From Vibrio cyclitrophicus (lineage in GTDB: Bacteria > Pseudomonadota > Gammaproteobacteria > Enterobacterales > Vibrionaceae): a stretch of DNA of 64,000 nt. Position 1 is the first letter of the stretch, and each line of letters begins with the position of its first letter. Shown here piece after piece: positions 26,079-36,683 of the stretch. Below the pieces are notes generated by a model. It did not search any database and was not told where the DNA came from. It worked only from the letters and a program-made list of their open reading frames with translations. Made by a program: the position numbers and the translations under genes. The DNA lies in contig NZ_AP025480.1 of the NCBI RefSeq assembly GCF_024347435.1, positions 3,224,001 to 3,288,000 on the forward strand. Reading direction: 5' to 3'.

Positions 26079-28205
26079 TTGTATCTATTCGATAGCCTCA
26101 AAGACGTTGCCCAAGAATACCTAACAGAGCCTCAAATTGAGGCTCTGCGTCAATCTTATGTGGTAGCGAGAGACGCCCATGAAGGGCAAACCCGCTCAAG
26201 CGGTGAACCATACATAATCCACCCTGTAGCGGTTTCAAGAATCCTGGCAGAAATGCGTCTGGATATCGAAACCCTGCAAGCAGCCTTACTTCATGACGTC
26301 ATCGAAGACTGTGATGTCACTAAAGAAGACCTTGAGGCTAAATTTGGCAATACTGTTGCTGAATTGGTAGATGGTGTATCTAAGCTGGATAAGCTTAAAT
26401 TTCGTGATCGCAAAGAAGCGCAAGCAGAGAACTTCCGCAAGATGGTTCTCGCCATGGTGCAAGACATCCGCGTTATCTTGATCAAATTAGCTGACCGTAC
26501 TCACAACATGCGTACGCTTGGGGCACTTCGTCCTGACAAAAAGCGTCGTATTGCTCGTGAAACCCTAGAGATCTACTCTCCACTGGCTCACCGTCTTGGT
26601 ATTCATAACATCAAGACCGAACTAGAAGAGTTGGGCTTTGAAGCCCTCTACCCTAACCGTTATCGCGTACTTAAAAACGTAGTGAAAGCTGCGCGTGGTA
26701 ACCGTAAGGAAATGATCCAACGTATCCATAGCGAAATCGAAGGCCGTCTTGAAGAAGTCGGTTTGCCTGCTCGCGTACTTGGTCGTGAAAAGAACCTGTT
26801 CTCCATCTATAACAAGATGAAAACCAAAGAACAACGCTTCCACACCATTATGGACATCTACGCTTTCCGCGTGGTGGTTGATACCCCAGATACTTGTTAT
26901 CGCGTACTTGGCCAGGCTCACAGCCTGTACAAGCCTCGTCCTGGCCGCATGAAAGATTACATTGCGGTACCAAAAGCCAACGGCTACCAATCTCTGCACA
27001 CGTCAATGATCGGCCCTCACGGGGTGCCCGTTGAGGTTCAGATTCGTACTGAAGATATGGATCAAATGGCAGACAAAGGTGTCGCAGCGCACTGGTCTTA
27101 CAAAGGCAATGGGGCACGTAGTAGCAACGGCACGACCGCACAGGTTAAAGCACAACGTTGGATGCAGAGCTTACTTGAGCTGCAACAAAGCGCAGGTAAC
27201 TCATTCGAATTCATTGAAAACGTTAAGTCTGATCTGTTCCCAGATGAGATCTTTGTGTTCACGCCGAAAGGTCGCATTGTCGAACTTCCTGCGGGCGCAA
27301 CAGCGGTCGATTTTGCTTACGCGGTACATACCGATGTCGGCAACATGTGTGTAGGTGCTCGTGTAGACATGAACCCTTACCCACTGAGCAAATCGCTGAA
27401 GAATGGCCAAACCATTGAGATCATCAGTGCTCCGGGCGCACGCCCGAATGCAGCATGGCTCAACTACGTGGTGACATCGCGTGCACGTACTAAGATCCGT
27501 CAGGTTCTGAAAACGATGCGTCGTGAAGAGTCGATCACGCTAGGCCGTCGTCTACTGAATCATGCACTTGGCGAACACTCTATTGGCGATATCGGCCAAG
27601 AGAATATCGACCACGTATTGTCTGATCTTCGCCTAGACAATGTTGAAGACTTACTGGCATCGATTGGTCTTGGTGAGCTGATGAGTATTGTTATTGCTCG
27701 TCGTCTACTGGGTGATGCTGACGAACTGACTGAAGTGGAAAACAACAGCGACACACCAAGGAAGAAATTGGCTATCCGTGGTGCTGAAGGTCTACTACTG
27801 ACGTTCGCTAACTGTTGTCACCCAATTCCAGATGATCACATCATTGCCCATGTATCGCCAGGTCGTGGCCTTGTGGTTCACCGTGAAACGTGTCCAAACG
27901 TTCGTGGTTACCAGAAAGAACCAGACAAATACATGGCGGTTGAATGGTCTGACGATTACGACCAAGAGTTCACTGCTGAACTTCAGGTTGATCTGCAGAA
28001 TCACCAAGGTGCACTGGCTGAGTTAACTAACGTTATCTCGAAAACAGGCTCGAACATTCACGGTATTTCAACTGAAGAACGTGATGGACGCCTGTACACA
28101 GTGACTATCTTGCTGACCACCAAAGATCGTGTTCATCTTGCAAGTATTATGAAAAAGCTACGTGTGATGCCACACGCGCTGAAAGTAAGACGTCGTAAGA
28201 ACTAA
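26079..28205 (+). CDS. spoT: (p)ppGpp synthetase/hydrolase SpoT
   Basis: SpoT hydrolyses and, under some stresses, makes (p)ppGpp. Seen: the HD hydrolase domain with HDVIED near residue 72 and the RTHNMRTL segment, the synthetase region with YSIYNKM-like and KPKANGYQSLH motifs around 250-310, the TGS domain near 390-450 (IFVFTPKGRIVELP), and a C-terminal ACT domain (NHQGALAELTNVI). 708 residues. It starts with TTG at 26079, as E. coli spoT does, giving the family N-terminus MYLFDSLKDVA. No trmH-like gene lies between spoT and recG, unlike E. coli. Confidence 0.97.
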   Translation: MYLFDSLKDVAQEYLTEPQIEALRQSYVVARDAHEGQTRSSGEPYIIHPVAVSRILAEMRLDIETLQAALLHDVIEDCDVTKEDLEAKFGNTVAELVDGVSKLDKLKFRDRKEAQAENFRKMVLAMVQDIRVILIKLADRTHNMRTLGALRPDKKRRIARETLEIYSPLAHRLGIHNIKTELEELGFEALYPNRYRVLKNVVKAARGNRKEMIQRIHSEIEGRLEEVGLPARVLGREKNLFSIYNKMKTKEQRFHTIMDIYAFRVVVDTPDTCYRVLGQAHSLYKPRPGRMKDYIAVPKANGYQSLHTSMIGPHGVPVEVQIRTEDMDQMADKGVAAHWSYKGNGARSSNGTTAQVKAQRWMQSLLELQQSAGNSFEFIENVKSDLFPDEIFVFTPKGRIVELPAGATAVDFAYAVHTDVGNMCVGARVDMNPYPLSKSLKNGQTIEIISAPGARPNAAWLNYVVTSRARTKIRQVLKTMRREESITLGRRLLNHALGEHSIGDIGQENIDHVLSDLRLDNVEDLLASIGLGELMSIVIARRLLGDADELTEVENNSDTPRKKLAIRGAEGLLLTFANCCHPIPDDHIIAHVSPGRGLVVHRETCPNVRGYQKEPDKYMAVEWSDDYDQEFTAELQVDLQNHQGALAELTNVISKTGSNIHGISTEERDGRLYTVTILLTTKDRVHLASIMKKLRVMPHALKVRRRKN

Positions 28206-28240
28206 CGTTTAAACTTGATAATAGTTTTGCCAAGAATTTA

Positions 28241-28275
28241 AATCCCCTTAATGCTTTATCGCTTAAGGGGATTTT
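28241..28275 (+). terminator. Terminator after spoT
   Basis: Stem AATCCCCTTAA/TTAAGGGGATT, then a T run. It separates spoT from recG. Confidence 0.92.
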
Positions 28276-28370
28276 TATAACCGTAATCCTAGTATTTACC
28301 GCGCTCCCTCCCATTCCTGCCTGTACAAAAATCCAGTAAAATGCTTGAATAGATCATCTCTCTTACGTTT

Positions 28371-30461
28371 ATGAGCCTTGTTATGTCACAGCTTTTATCT
28401 GCTATCCCTCTCAACTCTTTATCTGGAGTCGGCGCTAAAGTCGCAGAGAAACTGGAAAAGGTTGGGCTTAACAACGTACAAGATCTGCTTTTTCACCTCC
28501 CTTTGCGCTATGAAGATAGAACACGTATCTACCCCATCGTAAAACTGCACGCGGGCTTATGGGCTGCAGTGCAAGGCAAGGTCATGCATGTCGATACCAT
28601 TTTCGGTAAACGTAAGATGTTGGCGGTAAAGATCAGCGATGGTAACGGCACTATTACCCTACGCTTTTTCAACTTCACCGCAGGTATGAAGAACAACTTT
28701 GCTGAAGGCAAACAAGTGCATGCCTACGGTGAGATCAAGCGCGGTAACATGGGGCTGGAGATTGTCCATCCCGACTACAAATTCTTTGCGCCTAGGCAAC
28801 AGCCAGATGTTGAAGCCAATCTGACTCCAGTGTATCCAACCACGGAGGGGCTAAGACAAGTCACGCTGCGTAACCTCACCGACCAAGCATTAGAACTGAT
28901 CGACAAAGCCGCGGTGAATGAGCTGCTACCATCAGGTTTATACGATCACCAAATTACCCTCGCGCAAGCACTGCATACCATTCACAGGCCACCTCCAGGC
29001 ATTGACCTAGAGTTGTTTGATGAAGGTAAACACCCTGCGCAGCTACGCCTGATTATGGAAGAGTTACTGGCTCAAAACCTGTCGATGTTGTCTGTTCGTA
29101 GCAAAGGGCAGCAAGACAAGGCAATGCCTTTTCCTCCGGTGAACACCCTCAAAGATAAACTGTTAGCTCAGCTGCCATTCTCGCCAACCAACGCACAAGC
29201 ACGAGTAACCAAAGAGATCGAAGCTGACCTTGAAAAGCCGCACCCTATGATGCGTTTAGTGCAAGGTGATGTGGGCTCTGGTAAAACCTTAGTGGCTGCA
29301 CTCGCGGCTGTTCGCGCACTCGAACACGGTCAGCAAGTGGCACTGATGGCACCAACTGAACTACTCGCAGAACAGCACGCGATTAACTTTGCCAACTGGT
29401 TTGAGGCGATGGGCATTCAAGTTGGGTGGCTAGCAGGTAAACTCAAAGGCAAGGCTCGCGAAACCGAGCTCGTTCGTATTGCCAGTGGTGAAGCACAAAT
29501 GGTGGTCGGTACTCATGCTTTGTTCCAAGAACATGTCGAGTTCAAAAACCTTGGTTTAGTGATCATCGATGAGCAGCACCGATTTGGCGTCCACCAGCGA
29601 TTAGAGCTGCGTGAGAAAGGTGCAAAGCAAGGTTATTACCCACACCAATTAGTCATGACGGCAACACCGATTCCACGAACGTTAGCGATGACGGCCTATG
29701 CCGACCTCGAAACCTCAATTATTGATGAGTTGCCACCGGGTCGAACACCAATTCAAACCGTGGCGATTCCTGATACCAAGCGGGATGACATTGTCGAACG
29801 TGTGAAAAATGCGTGTCTTAATGAAGGCAAACAAGCCTATTGGGTATGTACGCTGATTGATGAGTCCGAAGTATTAGAAGCTCAAGCTGCGGCTGATACT
29901 GCTGAAGAGCTGCAACGCAAACTGCCTGACGTCAAAATTGGTCTCGTGCACGGCCGAATGAAGCCAGCCGAGAAGCAAGCAGTAATGCAGGAATTCAAAG
30001 AGAACAAACTGCATTTGTTGGTCGCGACTACCGTGATTGAAGTCGGTGTGGATGTGCCTAATTCAAGCTTAATGATCATCGAGAACCCAGAGCGTCTTGG
30101 CCTAGCACAACTGCACCAACTAAGAGGCCGTGTCGGCCGTGGTTCGGTCGCAAGCCATTGTGTATTGCTGTATCACTCACCACTGTCTAAAACCGCTCAG
30201 AAACGCTTAGGTGTGCTACGTGAAAGTAACGATGGCTTTGTCATTGCACAGCGAGATTTAGAAATTCGAGGGCCCGGTGAGCTGCTTGGCACTAAGCAGA
30301 CGGGCTTGGCAGACTTTAAGATTGCTGACTTGGTACGAGACCAACGTTTGATCCCTGAAGTGCAGCGTATTGCGCGTCATATTCACGATAACTACCCAGA
30401 TAACGCCAAGGCGATCATCAACCGCTGGCTAGGCGAGCGCGATGTTTACTCCAAGGCTTAG
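28371..30461 (+). CDS. recG: ATP-dependent DNA helicase RecG
   Basis: RecG reverses stalled replication forks and branch-migrates junctions. Seen: the N-terminal wedge/OB domain (residues 1-240, with LPLRYEDRTRIYP), helicase motif I GDVGSGKT, motif II DEQHRFG, motif III TATPIPRT, and motif VI QLRGRVGRG with the following C-terminal TRG region. 696 residues fits the family. ATG 28383 is a possible inner start (MSQLLSAIPLNSL), closer to E. coli RecG. Transcribed alone between two terminators. Confidence 0.97.
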   Translation: MSLVMSQLLSAIPLNSLSGVGAKVAEKLEKVGLNNVQDLLFHLPLRYEDRTRIYPIVKLHAGLWAAVQGKVMHVDTIFGKRKMLAVKISDGNGTITLRFFNFTAGMKNNFAEGKQVHAYGEIKRGNMGLEIVHPDYKFFAPRQQPDVEANLTPVYPTTEGLRQVTLRNLTDQALELIDKAAVNELLPSGLYDHQITLAQALHTIHRPPPGIDLELFDEGKHPAQLRLIMEELLAQNLSMLSVRSKGQQDKAMPFPPVNTLKDKLLAQLPFSPTNAQARVTKEIEADLEKPHPMMRLVQGDVGSGKTLVAALAAVRALEHGQQVALMAPTELLAEQHAINFANWFEAMGIQVGWLAGKLKGKARETELVRIASGEAQMVVGTHALFQEHVEFKNLGLVIIDEQHRFGVHQRLELREKGAKQGYYPHQLVMTATPIPRTLAMTAYADLETSIIDELPPGRTPIQTVAIPDTKRDDIVERVKNACLNEGKQAYWVCTLIDESEVLEAQAAADTAEELQRKLPDVKIGLVHGRMKPAEKQAVMQEFKENKLHLLVATTVIEVGVDVPNSSLMIIENPERLGLAQLHQLRGRVGRGSVASHCVLLYHSPLSKTAQKRLGVLRESNDGFVIAQRDLEIRGPGELLGTKQTGLADFKIADLVRDQRLIPEVQRIARHIHDNYPDNAKAIINRWLGERDVYSKA

Positions 30462-30487
30462 CTAACGCTGAGACTGCATAAAAAGAC

Positions 30488-30519
30488 AAAAAGGCTTCCC
30501 TTCTAGGAAGCCTTTTTAC
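30488..30519 (+). terminator. Terminator after recG
   Basis: AAAAAGGCTTCC/GGAAGCCTTTTT stem around CTTCTA. The 30520-30712 spacer before the convergent envZ shows no further feature. Confidence 0.92.
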
Positions 30520-30712
30520 TGTGCCTTACTCTCATCAAGCAAAAGCGAGATTCCCTATTCGCTCGTTCCTCACGATAGAGAATGACGATCAAAGTAAACT
30601 TTCACCATCAAAGTCCATGGTTAGCAATTCGTCATCCCCGAGAGGGAAAAGTGACCGAGTCAGGGATCTCTAAGCCGAAACCCAACCGACTCGCCAAACC
30701 ATTAAACTGAAC

Positions 30713-32014
30713 TTACGGCTTAACAGGGAAACTGATCTGCGCTTTTAAGCCACCTTCACTACGATTATTCACGACTACCGCACCTTGGTGTTGGCTGACA
30801 ATACGTTTCACAATAGCCAAGCCTAAACCGGTCCCTTCACTGCCTCGGGCAGTATCGCCACGCGTGAACGGTTCAAACAACTTCCCGATCTGGTCCTGTG
30901 GGATACCTGGTCCATTATCTTCCACCGTTACCCAAGCAAGTTTGTTATCCGCTGTCATGCCGGTCGATACCTTGACCCAACCATTACCATAACGCAGCGC
31001 ATTGACTACCAAGTTACTCACCGCACGCTTCATCGCAATTGGGTTACCAAGCGCGGGCTTCATTGATTCAGGAATATCCGTTTCAATCTGTACTTCGTAT
31101 CCACCTTCAGAGCTAGAAACCTCACGAGCAATATCGTCAACAAACACCGCTTGAAATGAATCTCGATCAACGGGTTTTAAATAATCCATAAACTGACTGA
31201 TGATCTCGTTACACTCTTCGGTATCACTGATGATGCCTTCCGCTAAGTAACTGTCTTCTGGTGACATCATCTCAGTCGCTAAACGAATACGCGTTAACGG
31301 AGTACGTAAATCATGACTGATACCTGCCATCAACAAAGCGCGGTCTTCTTCGAGTTCTTGGATACCTTTCGACATCTGATTAAAGGCTCGGGTTACTGAA
31401 CGAATCTCTTGCGCACCTTGTACTGGCAGGGGTGGTGGAATATCACCTCGCCCGACACCTTGCGCGGCTTTCTCCAGCGCAATCAACGGACGGTTTTGCA
31501 ATCGGATAAATAGCCAACCACCTGCGACAATCAACAGCGCCATGATCAGACTGTTACGAAACAGTGGTGCAAAATCCTCTTCTTGCAGCTCTGATAACGG
31601 AATACGAATTAAAGAGTTGGGTAACTGCGCAATGTCCATCCACAGTACATAACTCTCTTTCCCCAAGATCAGCCGCACTTCGGTTTCAGAACCCAGCTCT
31701 TTGGTCATCTCCTCGCTCATCAAGTCAATCGCAACGGCGTGGTAATACTCACCCGCCGCTTCACTGTTTTTCGCGTGAACAGTTACCCCTAATTGCTCAA
31801 GTACACGCTGACGTAGTGGCGCATCAATTTCGATATCCATGTCAGTGCCTTGGTCCAACACAAGGTTTAACTCATGAGCCAAGATCTTATTAAACTGCTG
31901 CAAACTCGGCATTAATGCGTAGTTGAACACTGCGTAATAAGAAAAGATTTGGCTAGCAACCAACAAGGTTAAGAAGAGCACTATCGACTGAGTAAAGGAG
32001 CTACGTATGCGCAT
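30713..32014 (-). CDS. envZ: Osmosensor histidine kinase EnvZ
   Basis: EnvZ is the inner-membrane sensor kinase/phosphatase that controls OmpR. Seen: a membrane segment at about residues 9-33, a periplasmic part to about 155, a second membrane segment ([15 protein letters not shown]), HAMP, the HisKA motif [13 protein letters not shown] with the phosphorylated histidine, and ATPase boxes N ([11 protein letters not shown]) and G ([15 protein letters not shown]). 433 residues. It is downstream of ompR but separated by 168 bases with a terminator-like hairpin, unlike the overlapping E. coli pair. Confidence 0.94.
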   Translation of the reverse strand: MRIRSSFTQSIVLFLTLLVASQIFSYYAVFNYALMPSLQQFNKILAHELNLVLDQGTDMDIEIDAPLRQRVLEQLGVTVHAKNSEAAGEYYHAVAIDLMSEEMTKELGSETEVRLILGKESYVLWMDIAQLPNSLIRIPLSELQEEDFAPLFRNSLIMALLIVAGGWLFIRLQNRPLIALEKAAQGVGRGDIPPPLPVQGAQEIRSVTRAFNQMSKGIQELEEDRALLMAGISHDLRTPLTRIRLATEMMSPEDSYLAEGIISDTEECNEIISQFMDYLKPVDRDSFQAVFVDDIAREVSSSEGGYEVQIETDIPESMKPALGNPIAMKRAVSNLVVNALRYGNGWVKVSTGMTADNKLAWVTVEDNGPGIPQDQIGKLFEPFTRGDTARGSEGTGLGLAIVKRIVSQHQGAVVVNNRSEGGLKAQISFPVKP

Positions 32015-32087
32015 AGGAGACCTAAAGTGAGGGGTGATAAAATGTTTTATATGGCTATGACTATAACCCTAAACCCTTGTGCTGAAT

Positions 32088-32124
32088 ACAAAACGGGCCA
32101 TCACATATTAATGAGATGACCCGT
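32088..32124 (-). terminator. Terminator-like hairpin between ompR and envZ
   Basis: On minus, ACGGGTCATC pairs with GATGGCCCGT (one G-T pair), then TTTTG. It could reduce transcription from ompR into envZ. Confidence 0.65.
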
Positions 32125-32183
32125 AAATATAGAATTCTGATTCACAGAACCGATGAAGCTGATATAGAGCTTACAAAACCGGC

Positions 32184-32903
32184 TTAGACTACTTTGCCAT
32201 CTGGAACGAATACGTAACCCAAGCCCCACACCGTTTGGATATAACGAGGTTTACTTGGATCTTCTTCCACTAGACGACGCAAACGAGAAATCTGAACATC
32301 GATAGAACGTTCCATCGCTGAATACTCACGGCCGCGCGCCATGTTCATCAACTTATCGCGAGACATTGGCTCACGCGCGTTAGTCACTAGTGACTTAAGA
32401 ACCGCAAATTCACCTGAGGTAAGAGGCATCGGATCTTCACCGCGGAACATCTCACGCGTACCTAGATTTAAGCGGAATTCACCAAACTCAACCACAGATT
32501 CTTCTGTGCTTGGTGCGCCCGGCGCTTCAATCACTTGGCGACGCATTACCGCTTTGATACGAGCAAGCAGTTCACGTGGGTTAAATGGTTTTGGCAGGTA
32601 ATCATCCGCACCCACTTCCAAGCCCACAATGCGATCCACTTCATCCCCCTTTGCTGTCAGCATAAGGATAGGTAGCGAGTTGTTTGCGTTTCTTAGACGA
32701 CGACAGATCGAAAGACCATCTTCGCCCGGCAACATTAAATCCAATACCATCAAGTGAAAATTTTCACGGGTTAACAGGCGGTCCATCTGCTCACTGTTTG
32801 CCACGCTACGCACTTGAAAGCCTTGCTCTGACAGATAGCGTTCTAACAGTGCACGTAAACGAGCATCGTCATCGACCACTAAAATTTTGTAGTTTTCTTG
32901 CAT
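32184..32903 (-). CDS. ompR: Response regulator OmpR
   Basis: OmpR is the DNA-binding regulator of osmotic and porin genes. Seen: receiver domain with acidic pocket VVDDD, phospho-acceptor D in VLDLMLPGEDG and the KPF lysine, and the winged-helix domain with SIDVQISRLRR and the C-terminal IQTVWGLGYVFVPDG. 239 residues, nearly identical in layout to E. coli. The start at 32903 (MQENYKILVVDDD) is the family start; a longer in-frame form to 32969 is not supported. Confidence 0.97.
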   Translation of the reverse strand: MQENYKILVVDDDARLRALLERYLSEQGFQVRSVANSEQMDRLLTRENFHLMVLDLMLPGEDGLSICRRLRNANNSLPILMLTAKGDEVDRIVGLEVGADDYLPKPFNPRELLARIKAVMRRQVIEAPGAPSTEESVVEFGEFRLNLGTREMFRGEDPMPLTSGEFAVLKSLVTNAREPMSRDKLMNMARGREYSAMERSIDVQISRLRRLVEEDPSKPRYIQTVWGLGYVFVPDGKVV

Positions 32904-33073
32904 GTAATGGTTCCACCTATTAAAGCTTAAACCTGAGGTTAAGCATTCTTGGTAAATTGTATAAGACATTAAAAATGTAACATTATTGAGGAAAAAGTCG
33001 CCTAAATAATTGTTAACGTATGTTGCCTTTCTATATATTCTATCTTAGATCATCATTTCATTAAGTCAGATTT

Positions 33074-33556
33074 ATGAAAACCAAACTTATCACCCGAGAA
33101 GGTTATAACAAGCTCAAAGCAGAACATGACCACTTATGGCACGAGAAACGTCCTGAAATTACTAAGATAGTCACTTGGGCTGCAAGCCTTGGAGATCGTT
33201 CAGAAAACGCAGATTACACCTTCAATAAGCGTTTGCTTCGTCAAATTGATCGCCGAGTGCGTTTCCTACGCAAGTTCTTACCTGATGTAACTATCGTTGA
33301 TTACTCGCCGCAACAAGAAGGTAAGGTATTTTTCGGTGCTTGGGTGGAAATTGAGAATGATGATGGGGAAATTAAGAAGTTTCGTATTGTCGGCCCTGAA
33401 GAGATCTACGGCGATGCTAAAGGCTATATCTCTATCGACTCACCTATGGCTAGAGCTCTGCTTAAAAAGGAAGTCGACGATGAGTTCGAGGTGAAGACCC
33501 CGGAAGGCATAAAAGAATGGTTTATCAATTCAATTCACTACACAGATAACGCTTAG
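33074..33556 (+). CDS. greB: Transcription elongation factor GreB
   Basis: GreB rescues backtracked RNA polymerase by stimulating transcript cleavage. Seen: an N-terminal coiled coil whose tip carries the acidic DRSENADY motif (about residues 41-49), which coordinates the cleavage Mg2+, and the C-terminal FKBP-like domain. The sequence TFNKRLLRQIDRRVRFL is GreB-like rather than GreA-like. 160 residues. Divergent from ompR. Its 3' end lies close to the terminator of the CsrB-like RNA, which probably stops both transcripts. Confidence 0.95.
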   Translation: MKTKLITREGYNKLKAEHDHLWHEKRPEITKIVTWAASLGDRSENADYTFNKRLLRQIDRRVRFLRKFLPDVTIVDYSPQQEGKVFFGAWVEIENDDGEIKKFRIVGPEEIYGDAKGYISIDSPMARALLKKEVDDEFEVKTPEGIKEWFINSIHYTDNA

Positions 33557-33623
33557 AACTGACTAGACAAGCGCAGTTAACTGGCCATAACAGCCCGAAA
33601 CTGGCAAAAACCAAATTCCAGAT

Positions 33624-33933
33624 AAAAGAAAACCCCGCAAGGCTTTCGCCTAGCGGGGTTAAGTCTCTATCGCAGCAATCCGGCTACTGTTTATCTCTTC
33701 GAGATAAGGTGCTCCCTGCATCTTTCCTTGATAGTGGCTAAATCCTTTAACCAATTTCCTTTTTGTTCATCGCCATCCTAGCGGTGTCCATTCTAGCCTG
33801 TCATCCTGACTGGCGAATCTCATCCAGAGATTATCACTTCCTTGCTGACCACTCATCCTAAGTAATCAAATCTTCATCCTGAAGATACCTAGTCCATTAG
33901 GCTTTTTCCTGTTCCTGCCAACTCCTTGTCGAC
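33624..33933 (-). ncRNA. CsrB-family regulatory RNA
   Basis: A CsrA-sequestering small RNA. Read on minus it starts GTCGACAAGGAG, like E. coli CsrB, and holds about 16 GGA motifs. Five of them lie in short hairpin loops with GGATG, such as CTTCAGGATGAAG, GTCAGGATGAC, TCTCTGGATGAGA, ACTTAGGATGAGT and CGCTAGGATGGCG. Near the 3' end, GCAGGGAGCA and CAGTAGCCGGATTGCTGCG also resemble CsrB. It ends in the strong hairpin 33631-33660 (AACCCCGC/GCGGGGTT) followed by TTTTCTTTT. About 310 bases. A UvrY/VarA-type box lies 160-177 bases upstream. Which of the Vibrio Csr RNAs (B, C or D) it is cannot be told. Confidence 0.92.
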
Positions 33934-34092
33934 AAGTTAAATATTACGGTAATTGAGCGAGTTTCCTAGATAGTCCCAAAAAACATTTCAGGTGAGAAAT
34001 ACGCCCACAAACACACAAACAAATAAAATCAGTAACTTAGATTTATTTTAAGACGATTTCATCGGTTTAAAGTGACTTAGTCGCACACCACG

Positions 34093-34110
34093 TGTAAGAG
34101 ATCTCGCACA
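34093..34110 (-). promoter_or_regulatory. UvrY/VarA (GacA-type) box upstream of the CsrB-like RNA
   Basis: The minus strand reads TGTGCGAGATCTCTTACA, one base off the E. coli csrB upstream site for UvrY. Its centre is about 168 bases before the RNA start at 33933, where such activator sites lie in csrB genes. It is about 120 bases before tex on the other strand. Confidence 0.8.
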
Positions 34111-34228
34111 AAGCGGGTATCACAAACGGAAATTCGGCTTCTGACAGGATAATTACACAGCCAAAGCTAGAAAAAGCGTACGCTAACCCCCATGTATTTG
34201 TCATGATATTAAATAAGAGATTCATCGG

Positions 34229-36559
34229 ATGAGCCAAGCTATCTGTCGACTGATTGCTGAAGAACTGAATGTTCGTTCAGAGCAAGTCACCGCCGCAGTA
34301 AACCTAATTGACGACGGTAACACCGTTCCCTTTATTGCCCGCTACCGTAAAGAAGTCACGGGTGGCTTAGACGATACCCAACTACGTAACCTTGATAGCC
34401 GCCTTTCATACCTTCGCGAGCTCGACGATCGTCGCCAAACGATTCTTAAGTCGATTCAAGATCAAGGTAAGCTCACGCCAGAGTTAGAGCGGGATATCAC
34501 TCAAGCCGACAGTAAGACGCGCCTAGAAGATCTATACCTGCCATACAAACCAAAGCGTCGTACCAAAGGTCAGATCGCGATTGAAGCGGGCCTAGAACCC
34601 CTAGCCGATACGCTATGGAATGAACCACAGCACGATCCTGAAACTGAAGCCGCTAACTTCATCAGCAGCGATAAAGGCATCGCCGATACTAAAGCCGCAC
34701 TCGATGGTGCACGTGCGATCATCATGGAACGCATTGCTGAAGATGCAAACCTGCTTGAGAAAATTCGCCAACACCTAAACCGCAATGCTGAGCTAGTGGC
34801 TCGTGTCGTTACGGGGAAAGAACATGAAGGCGAGAAATTCAAAGACTATTTCGAACACAACGAAACACTCAACAAAGTGCCTTCTCACCGTGCGCTTGCT
34901 ATGTTGCGAGGTCGAAATGAAGGCTTCCTAACGCTGGCAATGAATGCAGACCCAGAGCAAGAAGAAGGTGTACGTGGTTCTTACTGCGAGAACATCATCT
35001 CTGATCACTATGGCATTACTCTAAGCAGCGCACCTGCAGATGCATGGCGTAAGCAAGTGATTAGCTGGGCATGGCGCATCAAGGTTTCTATGCACATGGA
35101 AACCGAATTGATGGGTGCGATGAAAGAGCGTGCAGAGATCGAAGCGATTGAAGTGTTCGCAACTAACCTTAAAGACCTGCTGATGGCAGCGCCGGCTGGA
35201 CCTCGTGCAACCTTGGGCTTGGATCCGGGTTTACGTACCGGTTCGAAAATCGCGGTGGTAGATTCAACCGGTAAAGTTCTGGCGACAGAAACCATTTACC
35301 CTCACCCGCCTCAAAAACAATACGACAAATCTGCGCACGTTGTTGAGCAAATGGTTCGTAAATACAATGTTGATTTAATTGCGATTGGTAACGGTACGGC
35401 TTCACGCGAAACCGACAGCTTTGTTGCTGATGTAATTAAGCGTAGCAACCTAACAGCACAAAAAATCATTGTCAGCGAAGCCGGCGCATCGGTTTACTCT
35501 GCTTCTGAGCTAGCGGCAAAAGAATTCCCGAACATGGATGTATCGATTCGTGGTGCGGTATCTATTGCGCGTCGTCTGCAAGATCCACTGGCAGAGCTGG
35601 TGAAGATTGACCCTAAATCGATCGGTGTGGGCCAATACCAACATGATGTTAGCCAAACTATGCTCGCTAAGCGCCTAGATGCGATTGTCGAAGACTGTGT
35701 AAACGCGGTTGGTGTTGATGTGAATACCGCTTCTGCTGCGCTTCTAACTCGTGTTGCTGGTCTTTCTAACACCATCGCTCAGAACATCGTAGATTACCGC
35801 GATGAAAATGGTCGCTTTGAAGCGCGTACTACGCTGAAGAAAGTTGCTCGTTTAGGGCCAAAAGCCTTTGAACAGTGTGCTGGCTTCCTACGTATTATGG
35901 ATGGTAAGAATCCACTAGACGCATCTTCGGTTCACCCAGAAGCTTACCCATTGGTGAAAGCCATCGCCGAGAAAAACCACAAAGACATCAAATCTCTGGT
36001 CGGCAATACAGATTTCTTACGAGGTTTACATGCGATTGATTACACCAACGAAAGCTTTGGTGTACCCACAGTAACCGACATTATTAAAGAGCTGGATAAA
36101 CCGGGTCGAGATCCTCGTCCTGAGTTCAAGACTGCGACCTTCGCTGATGGCGTGAATAGCATATCTGACTTAGAACCTGGCATGATCTTAGAAGGTGTGG
36201 TTTCAAACGTGGCAAACTTTGGTGCGTTCGTGGATATTGGCGTACACCAAGACGGCTTGGTGCACATTTCAGCACTGACCGATCGTTTTGTTTCTGATCC
36301 GCGTGAAGTGGTAAAAGCCGGTGACATCGTGAAAGTGAAGGTAATGGAAGTTGATGTTCAACGTAAACGTATTGCGCTAAGCATGCGCATGAAAGATGAG
36401 CCTGGACAAGACAACCGTGCACAGCGCTCAAGCGCGCCTCGCACGCAAAACCGCCCGAACCAAAATTCACAAGGCGGACAACGCCGTCGCGAAGAGCCGC
36501 AACAAAACGCTGCGATGGGTGGTGCGTTCGCTGCTGCTTTTGCAAAAGCGAAAAAGTAA
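34229..36559 (+). CDS. tex: Tex family RNA-binding transcription accessory protein
   Basis: Tex is an S1-domain protein of transcription and RNA metabolism. Seen in 776 residues: the N-terminal Tex region (residues 1-190, with [16 protein letters not shown]), a YqgF/RuvC-like domain ([17 protein letters not shown]), helix-hairpin-helix repeats ([13 protein letters not shown]), and a C-terminal S1 domain ([28 protein letters not shown]). The tail after S1 is rich in Q, R and N. The ribosome site is weak. Its promoter shares the spacer with the CsrB-like RNA transcribed the other way. Confidence 0.95.
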   Translation: MSQAICRLIAEELNVRSEQVTAAVNLIDDGNTVPFIARYRKEVTGGLDDTQLRNLDSRLSYLRELDDRRQTILKSIQDQGKLTPELERDITQADSKTRLEDLYLPYKPKRRTKGQIAIEAGLEPLADTLWNEPQHDPETEAANFISSDKGIADTKAALDGARAIIMERIAEDANLLEKIRQHLNRNAELVARVVTGKEHEGEKFKDYFEHNETLNKVPSHRALAMLRGRNEGFLTLAMNADPEQEEGVRGSYCENIISDHYGITLSSAPADAWRKQVISWAWRIKVSMHMETELMGAMKERAEIEAIEVFATNLKDLLMAAPAGPRATLGLDPGLRTGSKIAVVDSTGKVLATETIYPHPPQKQYDKSAHVVEQMVRKYNVDLIAIGNGTASRETDSFVADVIKRSNLTAQKIIVSEAGASVYSASELAAKEFPNMDVSIRGAVSIARRLQDPLAELVKIDPKSIGVGQYQHDVSQTMLAKRLDAIVEDCVNAVGVDVNTASAALLTRVAGLSNTIAQNIVDYRDENGRFEARTTLKKVARLGPKAFEQCAGFLRIMDGKNPLDASSVHPEAYPLVKAIAEKNHKDIKSLVGNTDFLRGLHAIDYTNESFGVPTVTDIIKELDKPGRDPRPEFKTATFADGVNSISDLEPGMILEGVVSNVANFGAFVDIGVHQDGLVHISALTDRFVSDPREVVKAGDIVKVKVMEVDVQRKRIALSMRMKDEPGQDNRAQRSSAPRTQNRPNQNSQGGQRRREEPQQNAAMGGAFAAAFAKAKK

Positions 36560-36595
36560 TCCGTTAGCTCATCTGAAAAGCTGATTCGCCTAAAA

Positions 36596-36631
36596 CAAAA
36601 AACCTGCATCCCTTAGGGTATGCAGGTTTTT
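36596..36631. terminator. Terminator after tex
   Basis: AAAACCTGCATaCCC-type stem (AAAACCTGCAT/ATGCAGGTTTT) with A and T flanks. It can also end the minus-strand gene at 36684-37157. Confidence 0.9.
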
Positions 36632-36683
36632 ATTATGTGTTCAAAAAAGACATCGAAGTTTGGCAGGGTCATAAGTTTTCGAC

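Noticed and set aside
33661..34228. Possible small protein genes between greB and tex
   Set aside because: The region is explained by the minus-strand CsrB-like RNA and its activator site; no reading frame with a ribosome site was found.
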